DNA of 64,000 nt from Ruminococcus sp. (GTDB lineage Bacteria; Bacillota; Clostridia; Oscillospirales; Ruminococcaceae): positions 62,001 to 126,000 of the forward strand of contig JAFZRF010000055.1 of NCBI GenBank assembly GCA_017620025.1. Direction: 5' to 3'. The position numbers and the translations under genes are program-made. The notes below the pieces were generated by a model. It ran no database searches. It saw nothing but the letters and a program-made list of their open reading frames with translations, and was not told the origin of the DNA. This document shows, piece by piece, positions 6,911 through 14,914 of this stretch; positions within the stretch are counted from its first letter, which is position 1, and the number at the start of each line of letters is the position of its first letter.

Positions 6911-9496
6911 ATGGCTGAATATGTGATAACCTTTTCCCCGGAATATTTGGCTTCAAGTCTCTGGGGCAAAAATGACGCGGCTCAGGCTGCTTTCGGATAT
7001 GAGATCGATTACAGCGAGCTTCCGCTGTCCGAGGAGCTTGTCAGGAAGCTTAATGATTTTGACGACGAATGTATGGGTATCATCGACTGGGATGATCCCG
7101 GAAAGGGTGATGTGCGGCCAATTGAAGAGAGGATAGCGTACTACGAAAAAGGCCTCGACCTACTCGAACTTATACGCGGTGAGCTCGGAGACAGATTTGA
7201 AGTCATTGACGGCCTCGACTGGATAAAACCGGAGCCGCTGAAGATCATCGGTATCAAGTGCTCCGTGGCCATTATGTCCCTTGCCCAGAGGTTCATGAAC
7301 TGCCTTGGGTTCAGTATACTTGAAGAGCTCCCCTGCTCGCTGCCGAGAAAGATAAGCTTCACCGCTGAGGAGGGAGAATGTATCTGCTGGTACAAGGGTG
7401 AGAGCTGCTGCATCAAACCGGATACTCACCTTTCCATAATGGCAAGGGTACCGCATTTCTACGATTCCGACCGTTCACCGTGCAGGCTCTCTTCGCTTTC
7501 GGATATGCTGAATGACCTTGTCGGAAAGACCGATGTATACTATCTGTATGATATCTGTTACCCGAGGGACAGCGAATGGCGGGAGAATGTATTCATAAAA
7601 GGCAAATCAAATCACTTCTTCATTCACAACCACACAGAGGAAGACAAAGATTACACTGATGAGCATACTCCTGCCGTCTACTATCAGAAGCTCTATGATG
7701 TGATGCGGAAAAAAGCAGAAAGCAAGGGATATTCCGATGTCCTCAGCCTTATCTCCTGTGAGTTCAACAAGAATATCAACGATATATACTACGAGGATGA
7801 ATTCGACCAGTACCACTACAACGGCGAAGGAATATTCATCCCGGCGGATTTCACACGCATCTACGAAAAGCCTCTGGATGGAAATATGTTTTACTCCCCG
7901 TCTCTGAAAAGGATAAGGGTCGCTCCGGACAATCAGCATTACTGCGACACAGACGGGGTGCTGTTCAGCAAGGACAGAAAAACACTTATCCGCCTGCCGA
8001 GAGCCATCGAAGGAAAATACGTCATACCCGAGGGAACAGAGATCATCGGCTGCCATGCCTTTGAAGGCTGTGACACAGAGGAAATAATCATTCCTCCGAC
8101 GGTGAAGAAGATCGGAAAATCCGCCTTTGAATACAGCAGCATCTCTTCCGTAACGATACCCGAAGGCATCACAAGGATAGAAGCGAAGGCTTTTACCAAT
8201 TGCGAAAAACTCGTCAGAGCCGTACTTCCCGAAAGTCTTGAATACATAGGCGATAACGCTTTCAGCGGCTGCGAAAGTCTCACCCATATCAATATCCCCT
8301 CTGGTGTAAGACTGATTGACAGCTGCGCCTTTGAGGACTGCAGCAGGCTCTCCGAACTTAATATCCCTCCTGATGCCGGGATAGGCAATCTTGCGCTGCA
8401 CCAAACGGCATGGCTCGAGAATTATGCCGACGACTTTGTTATCATAAACGGCTTGCTCTATCAATACAAGGGAAGTGATGAGAATGTCATCATACCCGAT
8501 GGCGTGAAGTCGATAGGCTTCTGGGCATTCGGGCAAAACGAAAAGCTGGGTTCTGTGACCATTCCGGAAACAGTCACAAAGATCTGTACCTGTGCATTCT
8601 ACGAATGCAGGAACCTTGCTGAAATCAACATCCCCGAAAGCGTCACTGTGATTGAAAACAACGCCTTCTTACGCACCAAATGGGAGGAATCTCAGGGAGA
8701 TCTTATAATCGTAAACGACATACTGTATCGCTACAAAGGGAACGACAGCAGCATCATTGTTCCTGAGGGCGTTCGTGTTATAGCAGAAGACGCATTTAAT
8801 CACAAAAGCTCACTTGTGTCTGTTACCCTCCCCGAAGGCCTTGAACGCATAGAGATGGACGCATTTTCCGGCTGCTCCAGACTTGAAAAGGTCAATATAC
8901 CGGACAGTGTTACCTATATTTCAAGGACTGCCTTCTATAACTGCCAGACTCTTGCAAAGCTTATAAAAGAAGGAAAAGCCGAAAACATACTGGCAAGGCC
9001 TCTTACGGAAGAGAAGCTTATGATCATCGCAGGCACTGACAAACAAATAGGCGCCGCTTTTGAAAACATCAGCGAACTCAGCGACAAGGAGTATCTTAAG
9101 CTGTATTCCTACTGTCTCAATCTCAGCTCCTGGTATGATTTTGCGGCTCAGTACATTAGTACGAACTACCTGATGCTGCTTCACGAAAGAGAACCGGAGC
9201 GTTTACGCAGCAGCTTCCCTGAGGCTTTCAGAAAGACGTTCACCTCCGTGAACAGCGAGAATTTCTACGGTGCTTTCGATGAGCTTTGCAGGCTGTTCGC
9301 AGTCATGGACAGGGACATTTACAGACAGCTCCTTGAACTCAGCCTTGCGGCTCCGAATGACTGTATCTCAGAGGAGGCGGAAAAGCTGCTCGCTTCTCCC
9401 GATGATACCGACGGGGAGTATAAAGAATATCTGCTGAAAACGTATTCTGATTTCAAGAACAGGATACCTTATAATAAACCACGAAAGGATGTATAA
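6911..9496 (+). CDS. Cytoplasmic BspA-type leucine-rich repeat protein
   Basis: This 861-aa protein starts at an ATG with AAGGAGG 12 bases upstream. Residues from about 350 to 690 hold LRR_5 (BspA/TpLRR) repeats of about 23 residues with the pattern IxxxAFxxCxxLxxVxIPxxVxxI. Unlike the other such protein in this window it has no signal peptide and no dockerin; the first 340 residues form an unrecognised acidic domain and the last 170 a helical tail. Known LRR_5 proteins mediate protein-protein contacts, mostly at the cell surface, so an intracellular one is less usual. The next gene starts 2 bp after its stop, implying one transcript. Function is unknown; a scaffold or sensor role is only a guess. 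Confidence 0.8.
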   Translation: MAEYVITFSPEYLASSLWGKNDAAQAAFGYEIDYSELPLSEELVRKLNDFDDECMGIIDWDDPGKGDVRPIEERIAYYEKGLDLLELIRGELGDRFEVIDGLDWIKPEPLKIIGIKCSVAIMSLAQRFMNCLGFSILEELPCSLPRKISFTAEEGECICWYKGESCCIKPDTHLSIMARVPHFYDSDRSPCRLSSLSDMLNDLVGKTDVYYLYDICYPRDSEWRENVFIKGKSNHFFIHNHTEEDKDYTDEHTPAVYYQKLYDVMRKKAESKGYSDVLSLISCEFNKNINDIYYEDEFDQYHYNGEGIFIPADFTRIYEKPLDGNMFYSPSLKRIRVAPDNQHYCDTDGVLFSKDRKTLIRLPRAIEGKYVIPEGTEIIGCHAFEGCDTEEIIIPPTVKKIGKSAFEYSSISSVTIPEGITRIEAKAFTNCEKLVRAVLPESLEYIGDNAFSGCESLTHINIPSGVRLIDSCAFEDCSRLSELNIPPDAGIGNLALHQTAWLENYADDFVIINGLLYQYKGSDENVIIPDGVKSIGFWAFGQNEKLGSVTIPETVTKICTCAFYECRNLAEINIPESVTVIENNAFLRTKWEESQGDLIIVNDILYRYKGNDSSIIVPEGVRVIAEDAFNHKSSLVSVTLPEGLERIEMDAFSGCSRLEKVNIPDSVTYISRTAFYNCQTLAKLIKEGKAENILARPLTEEKLMIIAGTDKQIGAAFENISELSDKEYLKLYSYCLNLSSWYDFAAQYISTNYLMLLHEREPERLRSSFPEAFRKTFTSVNSENFYGAFDELCRLFAVMDRDIYRQLLELSLAAPNDCISEEAEKLLASPDDTDGEYKEYLLKTYSDFKNRIPYNKPRKDV

Positions 9497-9498
9497 TT

Positions 9499-9852
9499 AT
9501 GGCAAGAAACAAATATGCGCTCTGCTGCGCACTCAGGCACATCTACTTCAACGACTTCGGTCTTGACAAGACCTTCATCATGAGCGATCTTCTGGCTCTT
9601 ACTGCGTACTATGAAGATGATAATACGCCGCCCGAGATCATCTCAAATCAGAAGAAGCTGCACCTGTGGCTGACCAGGATCGAGCTTCTCAAAAAGCTTG
9701 GAAAAGAGCAGGGCGATGAGGTGATCGGCAACCTGATGCATGAGCTTGACCTTATCAACGTAAACGGCATGATGCAGTACGTAAAGAGCAAGGCACTCGA
9801 AGCCGGAGATCTGGCGCTGGAGCATATCAAAGGCGATAACGATAAGTGGTAA
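9499..9852 (+). CDS. Small conserved-looking protein of unknown function (117 aa)
   Basis: The start lies 2 bp after the stop of the leucine-rich repeat gene and GAAAGGA precedes it, so the two are coupled. The protein is soluble and mostly helical in character, with a Cys pair near the start (ALCCALRHIYF) and no membrane segment. I do not recognise a family. Good ribosome site, normal codon use and a strong terminator downstream support a real gene. Confidence 0.7.
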   Translation: MARNKYALCCALRHIYFNDFGLDKTFIMSDLLALTAYYEDDNTPPEIISNQKKLHLWLTRIELLKKLGKEQGDEVIGNLMHELDLINVNGMMQYVKSKALEAGDLALEHIKGDNDKW

Positions 9853-9934
9853 AACGCTTACAGTTTATGCGGGGGTGTGGGGCAAAGCCCCTTTAGAATC
9901 CAAAACTGATTTAAACAGTGCTTTTGAACAAGTT

Positions 9935-9965
9935 AAGGGGAGAGCCGCTGCTCTCCCCTTTTTGT
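9935..9965 (+). terminator. Rho-independent terminator
   Basis: A perfect 10-bp stem AAGGGGAGAG / CTCTCCCCTT with a 6-nt loop runs into TTTTT. It ends the 6911-9852 transcript and lies just before the convergent DUF3021 gene. Confidence 0.9.
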
Positions 9966-9991
9966 CACTTATATATCCGTTCTGCGGTATG

Positions 9992-10423
9992 TCATACTTC
10001 CGTATTCTCACGGTTTATCTCCGCAAGTATTGCATTTGCTTTTTTGATCTGTTTAAAGAAAACAAGATAGTACACGAATGCGCTTACAACAAACGGTATA
10101 GTCACCGAGAGAAGCATCTGCCACATTGCATTCGTGGATGTGCCTGCTATCACATCAGCAGCCTTTACAAAAGCCACTGTAGCACCGGCTACGAGAAGAT
10201 ACTGCCCTATAAGCACGGGTATCAGCGGGAAACGCTGAAGATAGAAGTGCAGTGCAAGTACGGCTGTTATGATAACGGAGAAGCCAAGGCAGGTAAAGAT
10301 ATTCCCTGTATAGTGAACGTCAGTAAAACCCGCTGCCTTTTCTATGAGCAGCTTTCCGCAGACTATCAGCGTGAAGCTGATACAGACTATTGAAATGAAA
10401 TTCTTCTTGTTAATCAGCTTCAT
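9992..10423 (-). CDS. DUF3021 four-helix membrane protein
   Basis: This 143-aa protein has four predicted membrane helices (about 10-27, 43-60, 70-90 and 103-124) and a basic/acidic tail, the layout of DUF3021 proteins. Its start overlaps the stop of the LytTR gene by 4 bp. DUF3021 genes are typically paired with LytTR-domain DNA-binding proteins, where the membrane protein is thought to hold the regulator in check. The family assignment rests on this pairing and the topology. Confidence 0.82.
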   Translation of the reverse strand: MKLINKKNFISIVCISFTLIVCGKLLIEKAAGFTDVHYTGNIFTCLGFSVIITAVLALHFYLQRFPLIPVLIGQYLLVAGATVAFVKAADVIAGTSTNAMWQMLLSVTIPFVVSAFVYYLVFFKQIKKANAILAEINRENTEV

Positions 10424-10878
10424 TTTCTGCTCCTCTCCTTTATCCTTTCAAGCTCCGCAAGAAACTCTTTCTTGTATCCCCTGTTCATTATGAGCTTTTC
10501 GCCGTTCTTCAGGAAGATGATCGTTCTCATGTTCATATCGCCCTGTAAATGGTCTATCCTGTATACGTTCACGACAGCCGACCTGCTAATCCTGATAAGC
10601 CCTGCATCAGAATACATATCAAGGATGTTGTTCAGCGCAAGCCGCATCTCGATGCACATACTGTCTGTATATGCGAAGGTCTTCCTGTCTACCGTCTCAA
10701 AATACAGCACCTCAGTCACAGGCACCGAAACGTGCCTGTCATCACAACTGCCCTCCACGTTTGAGAGCGTTGTATCGAGTCTTGCGATAAGTTCTTTTGT
10801 CTCTTCATCAACTTCGTGATAATGGAGTTCGAGATAATTCTCCCTGAGTCCTTCTTCTCTTGTTTTTATGAATCTCAT
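10420..10878 (-). CDS. LytTR-domain DNA-binding regulator
   Basis: This 152-aa protein has a LytTR DNA-binding domain in its second half (about 45-150): VTEVLYFETVDRKTFAYT, LIRISRSAVVNVYRI, and a terminal GYKKEFLAELE. There is no receiver domain, so it is not a classical response regulator; such stand-alone LytTR proteins are usually controlled by the DUF3021 membrane partner encoded next, here with a 4-bp overlap. LytTR proteins bind direct repeats about two helix turns apart; repeats with exactly that spacing occur upstream of this operon (11653-11683) and of the dockerin gene (12399-12451), which makes both likely targets. Confidence 0.88.
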   Translation of the reverse strand: MRFIKTREEGLRENYLELHYHEVDEETKELIARLDTTLSNVEGSCDDRHVSVPVTEVLYFETVDRKTFAYTDSMCIEMRLALNNILDMYSDAGLIRISRSAVVNVYRIDHLQGDMNMRTIIFLKNGEKLIMNRGYKKEFLAELERIKERSRK

Positions 10879-10888
10879 TTATCCGTCC

Positions 10889-11581
10889 TTATAGTATGAA
10901 TATTATGCAAAGCAGTAAATATGTGAGCTTTGCCTTTCTGTTTGCAAGCAGGTACACACTTCCGAGCATGAGTCCGCAGAGCGCTGTGAAGATGCCTGCT
11001 GTAAACGAGCCCTTGCTCCACCAGTGTCCCAAGCCCCATGTGAGTGCTGCGATTATACCGCCGTAGGGGATATTCTCCCTGCCGAACCATGTCTCGCAGG
11101 CCTTCTGTCCGCAGACGATTATCAGCATAACGAGGAACACCTCGATGAAGTAATATATGTACTGGAATACGAAGAGCAGCGGGCCTTTCCTGTCAAGCTC
11201 AGTGAGTACCTTGCTGCCGTTCCAGTCTATCCAGGTGGATATAAGGCATACAGCAACGCCAAGTCCTATGCATACCCACTGCCATGTGCGTATCTTCCTG
11301 TCGTTCACAGGGAAAAGCTCATAACCCTTCTTCTTCATTGAGCGGCATATATAAAAAGCGAAGAGTCCCCAGATGATGTATGTAAGCACCCAGTGAAGAA
11401 TGCTCTGCCAGGTGTTGAAGTCTTTGATCGTGCAGTTGTATATCTTCTGCTCAATGCCGAATGCAAGTATGCCCTCGCAGCCGAGTGCAAGAAATGCGGT
11501 CAGGCCGTAGGTCAGTATATCGAGTCCCCTGAGGAATCTTCCCTTTCCCTTGTTCGTGATAGCTGTTGTGTTGTTATTCAT
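10889..11581 (-). CDS. Multi-pass membrane protein, possibly CPBP/Abi-like
   Basis: This 230-aa protein has about six to seven hydrophobic segments. The region AALTWGLGHWWSKGSF followed by a Gly-rich helix recalls the last conserved motif of CPBP (CAAX-like) membrane proteases, but the earlier EExxxR-type motif is not clearly present, so the family is uncertain. A ribosome site (GAAAGGAAG) precedes ATG 11581. It is the first gene of the LytTR-DUF3021 operon (10-bp gap to the next gene) and is probably controlled by that pair. Confidence 0.65.
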   Translation of the reverse strand: MNNNTTAITNKGKGRFLRGLDILTYGLTAFLALGCEGILAFGIEQKIYNCTIKDFNTWQSILHWVLTYIIWGLFAFYICRSMKKKGYELFPVNDRKIRTWQWVCIGLGVAVCLISTWIDWNGSKVLTELDRKGPLLFVFQYIYYFIEVFLVMLIIVCGQKACETWFGRENIPYGGIIAALTWGLGHWWSKGSFTAGIFTALCGLMLGSVYLLANRKAKLTYLLLCIIFIL

Positions 11582-11614
11582 GATGAATACTTCCTTTCGT
11601 GTTGGTATGTCTGA

Positions 11615-11643
11615 ATTATATACGAAAAGAAGCTCATGGTCAA
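11615..11643 (-). promoter_or_regulatory. Promoter of the LytTR operon
   Basis: On the minus strand TTGACC (11643-11638), 17-bp spacer, TATAAT (11620-11615), about 33 bp ahead of the first gene. Confidence 0.8.
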
Positions 11644-11652
11644 TAGCTCAGT

Positions 11653-11683
11653 GCGTGAACTGCGCTGAGAGATGTCTGAGTTA
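11653..11683 (-). promoter_or_regulatory. Two degenerate direct repeats 21 bp apart, candidate LytTR site
   Basis: Read on the minus strand TAACTCAGAC (11683-11674) and CAGTTCACGC (11662-11653) are spaced exactly 21 bp, with 9 bp between the second and the -35 box. The match between the two is partial. The spacing and distance equal those of the repeats at 12399-12451. Confidence 0.4.
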
Positions 11684-11701
11684 CACTTTGCACATCATCA
11701 G

Positions 11702-11714
11702 CTGCATGATGCAG
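11702..11714. repeat. Palindrome CTGCATGATGCAG
   Basis: A perfect 6-bp inverted repeat with one central base. It is related to the palindrome at 11832-11847, which shares CTGCAT/ATGCAG arms, and lies in the divergent interval between the LytTR operon and flavodoxin. Confidence 0.5.
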
Positions 11715-11792
11715 TCAGAACCAATAATGATTATACCACATACTGTTATACGAATCAAGCTATGCCGGAACTGAATAAACCTGCCTGTCATA

Positions 11793-11821
11793 TTGCATTA
11801 CGTGAAGCATTGTGGTATAAT
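11793..11821 (+). promoter_or_regulatory. Promoter of flavodoxin
   Basis: TTGCAT (11793-11798), 17-bp spacer, TATAAT (11816-11821). Confidence 0.8.
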
Positions 11822-11831
11822 AATGGCAGGA

Positions 11832-11847
11832 GCTGCATCCATGCAGC
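11832..11847. promoter_or_regulatory. Palindrome GCTGCATCCATGCAGC at the flavodoxin transcription start, candidate operator
   Basis: Perfect 7-bp arms flank a CC centre, a loop too tight for an RNA hairpin, so a DNA operator is likelier. It begins 10 bp after the -10 box, where a bound protein would block RNA polymerase. The regulator is not identified. Confidence 0.5.
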
Positions 11848-11897
11848 ACATCGGAATCAACGATGATAATTATACCGTAAATCAGGGAGGAATGACA

Positions 11898-12341
11898 ATG
11901 AAAACCTTAGTAGCTTATTTCAGCGCCGAATCAGGCAAGACAAGAAAGATCGCAGAGGAGCTCGCAGAAAAGCTCGGTGCGGAGCTGTTTGAGATCACAC
12001 CGGAGCAGCCGTACACCGCCGCAGACCTGAAATGGACAAATCCTCTTGCAAGATGCAATAAGGAAAAGCTCGGCAAGAAGGAAGTACCGGTTTCCGGCAA
12101 GGTCGATAACTGGGATGAATATGATACAGTTTACCTTGGCTTCCCGATATGGTACTATGGCGCACCTAATGTCGTAAACACCTTCTGCAAGGGCTATGAC
12201 TGGAACGGAAAGACTATCCACATCTTTGCGACATCCGGCAGCAGCGGCATCGGAAAGACTGCCGAGAAGCTGAAGCCGTATGTAAACGGCGCAGAGATAG
12301 TCAAGGCTGTAAGAGTAACCTCTGTGTCAGAGGTCGAATAA
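11898..12341 (+). CDS. Flavodoxin
   Basis: This 147-aa protein is a short-chain flavodoxin-like electron carrier. The N-terminal LVAYFSAESGKTRKIA is the FMN phosphate loop, and VYLGFPIWYYGAP and FATSGSSGIGKT are the flavin-ring loops typical of the flavodoxin_4 group. I start it at ATG 11898 because GGGAGG (11885-11890) is seven bases ahead; the in-frame ATG at 11892 is too close. It is monocistronic, with its own promoter and a hairpin after the stop. Confidence 0.9.
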   Translation: MKTLVAYFSAESGKTRKIAEELAEKLGAELFEITPEQPYTAADLKWTNPLARCNKEKLGKKEVPVSGKVDNWDEYDTVYLGFPIWYYGAPNVVNTFCKGYDWNGKTIHIFATSGSSGIGKTAEKLKPYVNGAEIVKAVRVTSVSEVE

Positions 12342-12350
12342 ATGATAAAG

Positions 12351-12385
12351 GGCACGGGGAAAGCTTTTTCTCCGTGCCATTCTGT
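12351..12385 (+). terminator. Probable terminator after flavodoxin
   Basis: Stem GGCACGGGGA / TCTCCGTGCC (one G-T mismatch or wobble) followed by a mixed ATTCTGTTT tract. The T-run is weak. Confidence 0.6.
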
Positions 12386-12398
12386 TTCACATCCGTCC

Positions 12399-12451
12399 TG
12401 CATCTTACCCCTTGCAGAATGCAACTTACCGCCCCTGTGGTGCATCTTACC
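12399..12451 (+). promoter_or_regulatory. Three 11-bp direct repeats on an exact 21-bp period
   Basis: TGCATCTTACC (12399-12409), TGCAACTTACC (12420-12430) and TGCATCTTACC (12441-12451) differ by one base and lie exactly 21 bp apart, on one face of the helix. The last ends 9 bp before the -35 box of the dockerin gene promoter. This is an activator-type array; the nearby LytTR protein is the best candidate binder. Confidence 0.75.
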
Positions 12452-12460
12452 ATTTTTCAC

Positions 12461-12490
12461 TTGACATCAGGCTGAATATTGATGTAAGAT
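12461..12490 (+). promoter_or_regulatory. Promoter of the dockerin/SH3 protein gene
   Basis: TTGACA (12461-12466), 18-bp spacer, TAAGAT (12485-12490). The weak -10 and long spacer fit an activated promoter. Confidence 0.65.
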
Positions 12491-12562
12491 AATAGTATAG
12501 ATCAGTGCAAAAGGCTTTGTGCAGCCTTGATCCCTACCCTATTACAGAACGGAGGAATAAAA

Positions 12563-14815
12563 ATGAAAAACAGGATATTTGCAATACTTGCATCAGGTCT
12601 TATGCTGTCCTCTGCATCGGCAATGCCAACGGTGCAGGCTGAGGACAGATTGGGATATGATTCTCTTATCGGTAAACTGCCCAGCTGGACACCTATGAGC
12701 TTTGTCGATGCAATGAAATTCTACAACAAACACGGCAAATGCTATCTGGCAGATAACTATATCTGTATGGTCAGACCGATACCAAAGAACAAAACAGACC
12801 AATACGGATATAGTATTTCCGGAAGTATGACAAACGTCAATACTCCTGCAAGTCCCGGAAACAGGATATATGAGCTTGAAATACCGGAAGAACCGGATCC
12901 GGATGATATTGAGGCAGTCGATGAGTATAATTTCTACTGTGACTCAGTCGGCAACTACTCCCACGAGCAGAGCTTCTTTGATGACTACCTGGCAAGCGAT
13001 GAGCAGTATGTGTTCGATGTAGAGATGTTCCGTGTACTTGACGGCCTCGACCTTAATATCATGTGCTACGAAATGGAAGGCGAGGAATACAAGATAACTG
13101 ACAAGTACAGCTTCGAGAATCATGACGGCACTACAGTTCAGACCGATATCTACAGCTGGCTCCCTGACAGCACTAAAGAGCTGCAGGACTATATCTATGA
13201 CCACGGCGACGTTTCTGTTCATGACAGCTATGTTATACTGCTGTCCCAAGTGAATGCTGCCGCGGGTGAATCTCTCATCATGAGACAGGAAGGCGAAGGC
13301 GCATTTGAAGAATACCTTACATCTGTCTGTGATAACTTTGAGATCTTCCCGATGGACGGTGTATCTCCGCCCGCTGCCATACTGTATAAGCCCACAGCTG
13401 ACGGCAAGGTAGATATAGAGTGGAGAAAAGGATTCAGAGACGATGATACTGAAAACTATTTCTTTGACGGAAAATACGAGATAAAGGAGAACTGCACCGT
13501 CATAGACGACCGCTCTCCTTTCAGAAAAGGCAATACTGTCTTCACATTCATTGATAAAGCTACCGGCAATCCGGTCTATAAAAAGTATCTCTCCGGTTTC
13601 ACCGGCGAAACGCCCGACGGGGAGCAGATGACAAGCGAAACATTCCAGATAACTGACAATCCCCTTACTGTTGATTCAATAAATGCCTACAAGCCGGGCT
13701 GGCACTATTTCTTTTACGCAGCCTCAAAGTCAGGCTGCTATGAGAACCCGGAGTTTGAGGTAACAGGAGAAGACAATGGCACTGTATATGTTACCTGCAA
13801 GGTTGAATGGCAGGCTTACGGAGATGCAAACGCCGACGGAAAGCTCACCGTTGCTGATGCCGTTATCCTTGAGAAATGGCTGCTCGGCGCAAAAGATGTA
13901 TCCCCCATCGACTGGAATGCTATGGATCTCTGCCGTGACTGCAATATCGATGTATTTGACTATTGTCTGTTAAGACAGAAACTCATCGACAGAAAGGAAC
14001 TTATAGCAGAACCGGAATTTCCCGTATACCCCACAACCTCCGCAATGTTCCGTATCACAGGCGATGATTTCAATGTATATTCCGGCCCCGGAACAGCATA
14101 CCCCATAGTAAACACCTGGCCCGACGGAGATTGGTTATATGAGATGGGATACAATGACGGAAACGATGAATGGGTCTATACCGAGTATAACAATATCAGA
14201 GGCTGGGTAAGACTTATCAGCAGCGACGATAAAACAGCGAATATCGAATGGGCAGAGCTCGCCTATGACAAGCCTGTCATCTACCTCTATCCCGAGGAGA
14301 AGACCGATGTTCACGTAGAGCTTGATCTGACTACATCCGATCTTGCAACGACCTATCCGAAGTACAACGGCGGCTGGGATGTTACAGCATACCCTGACGG
14401 CTCTCTTCTCAACAAGGCAGACGGAACACATCACAGATATCTTTTCTGGGACAGCACCAATGCCAGGACCGCATTTGACCTCTCCAAGGGCTTCTGCGTT
14501 GCCGGCAGCGATACCGAGGCTTTCCTCAGGGAGAAGCTCACCTACATGGGACTTTCCGAAGAGGAGATGAACGAATTCATCGTATACTGGCTCCCGAGAA
14601 TGGAGCACAATGCCTACAACCTGATAACCTTCCAGGGCGATGCCTATACAGACTCCGCAAAGCTTGACATCACTCCCTCACCCGACAGTCTCCTCCGCAT
14701 CTTCATGGTATATATGCCGCTTGAAAATGCAGTGGATATCCAGCCGCAGCAGCTCGAGACCTTTGAAAGAAAAGGCTTCACAGTCGTTGAATGGGGCGGC
14801 ACAGAACTCGGATAA
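12563..14815 (+). CDS. Secreted multidomain protein with dockerin-type and SH3 modules
   Basis: The start is ATG 12563, with GGAGGA at 12551; an ATG at 12527 has no ribosome site. The 750-aa product opens with a signal peptide (to about residue 26, ending PTVQA). A large unrecognised domain follows, then a dockerin-like calcium module (GDANADGKLTVADAVILEKW; the second half is degenerate, with CRDCNIDVFDYC), an SH3-like domain (VYSGPGTAYPIVNTW) and a C-terminal domain beginning KPVIYLYPEEKTDV, a module seen in many clostridial secreted proteins. It would be exported and possibly docked to a scaffoldin. Expression is probably driven by the 21-bp-phased repeats upstream. No catalytic function is recognised. 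Confidence 0.85.
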   Translation: MKNRIFAILASGLMLSSASAMPTVQAEDRLGYDSLIGKLPSWTPMSFVDAMKFYNKHGKCYLADNYICMVRPIPKNKTDQYGYSISGSMTNVNTPASPGNRIYELEIPEEPDPDDIEAVDEYNFYCDSVGNYSHEQSFFDDYLASDEQYVFDVEMFRVLDGLDLNIMCYEMEGEEYKITDKYSFENHDGTTVQTDIYSWLPDSTKELQDYIYDHGDVSVHDSYVILLSQVNAAAGESLIMRQEGEGAFEEYLTSVCDNFEIFPMDGVSPPAAILYKPTADGKVDIEWRKGFRDDDTENYFFDGKYEIKENCTVIDDRSPFRKGNTVFTFIDKATGNPVYKKYLSGFTGETPDGEQMTSETFQITDNPLTVDSINAYKPGWHYFFYAASKSGCYENPEFEVTGEDNGTVYVTCKVEWQAYGDANADGKLTVADAVILEKWLLGAKDVSPIDWNAMDLCRDCNIDVFDYCLLRQKLIDRKELIAEPEFPVYPTTSAMFRITGDDFNVYSGPGTAYPIVNTWPDGDWLYEMGYNDGNDEWVYTEYNNIRGWVRLISSDDKTANIEWAELAYDKPVIYLYPEEKTDVHVELDLTTSDLATTYPKYNGGWDVTAYPDGSLLNKADGTHHRYLFWDSTNARTAFDLSKGFCVAGSDTEAFLREKLTYMGLSEEEMNEFIVYWLPRMEHNAYNLITFQGDAYTDSAKLDITPSPDSLLRIFMVYMPLENAVDIQPQQLETFERKGFTVVEWGGTELG

Positions 14816-14822
14816 TTAAACT

Positions 14823-14856
14823 ACGGCACTCTGCTGAAAGGCGGAGTGCCGTTTTT
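14823..14856. terminator. Terminator between convergent genes
   Basis: Perfect 9-bp stem ACGGCACTC / GAGTGCCGT followed by TTTT on the plus strand. Confidence 0.88.
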
Positions 14857-14914
14857 CATAATGATCGCAATGCTTTCAGAAGCGCCGGGCTGTTCCCATG
14901 TCGGAAGATGCCTG

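Larger units (their letters stand above)
11582..11897. other. Divergent intergenic region, 316 bp
   Basis: It contains both divergent promoters (11615-11643 minus, 11793-11821 plus), the 21-bp-spaced repeats and two related CTGCAT palindromes. No gene is supported inside it. Confidence 0.7.

Noticed and set aside
7607-8536. 309-codon antisense frame inside the leucine-rich repeat gene
   Set aside because: It is a by-product of repeated codons in the real gene; no start signal or family motif.
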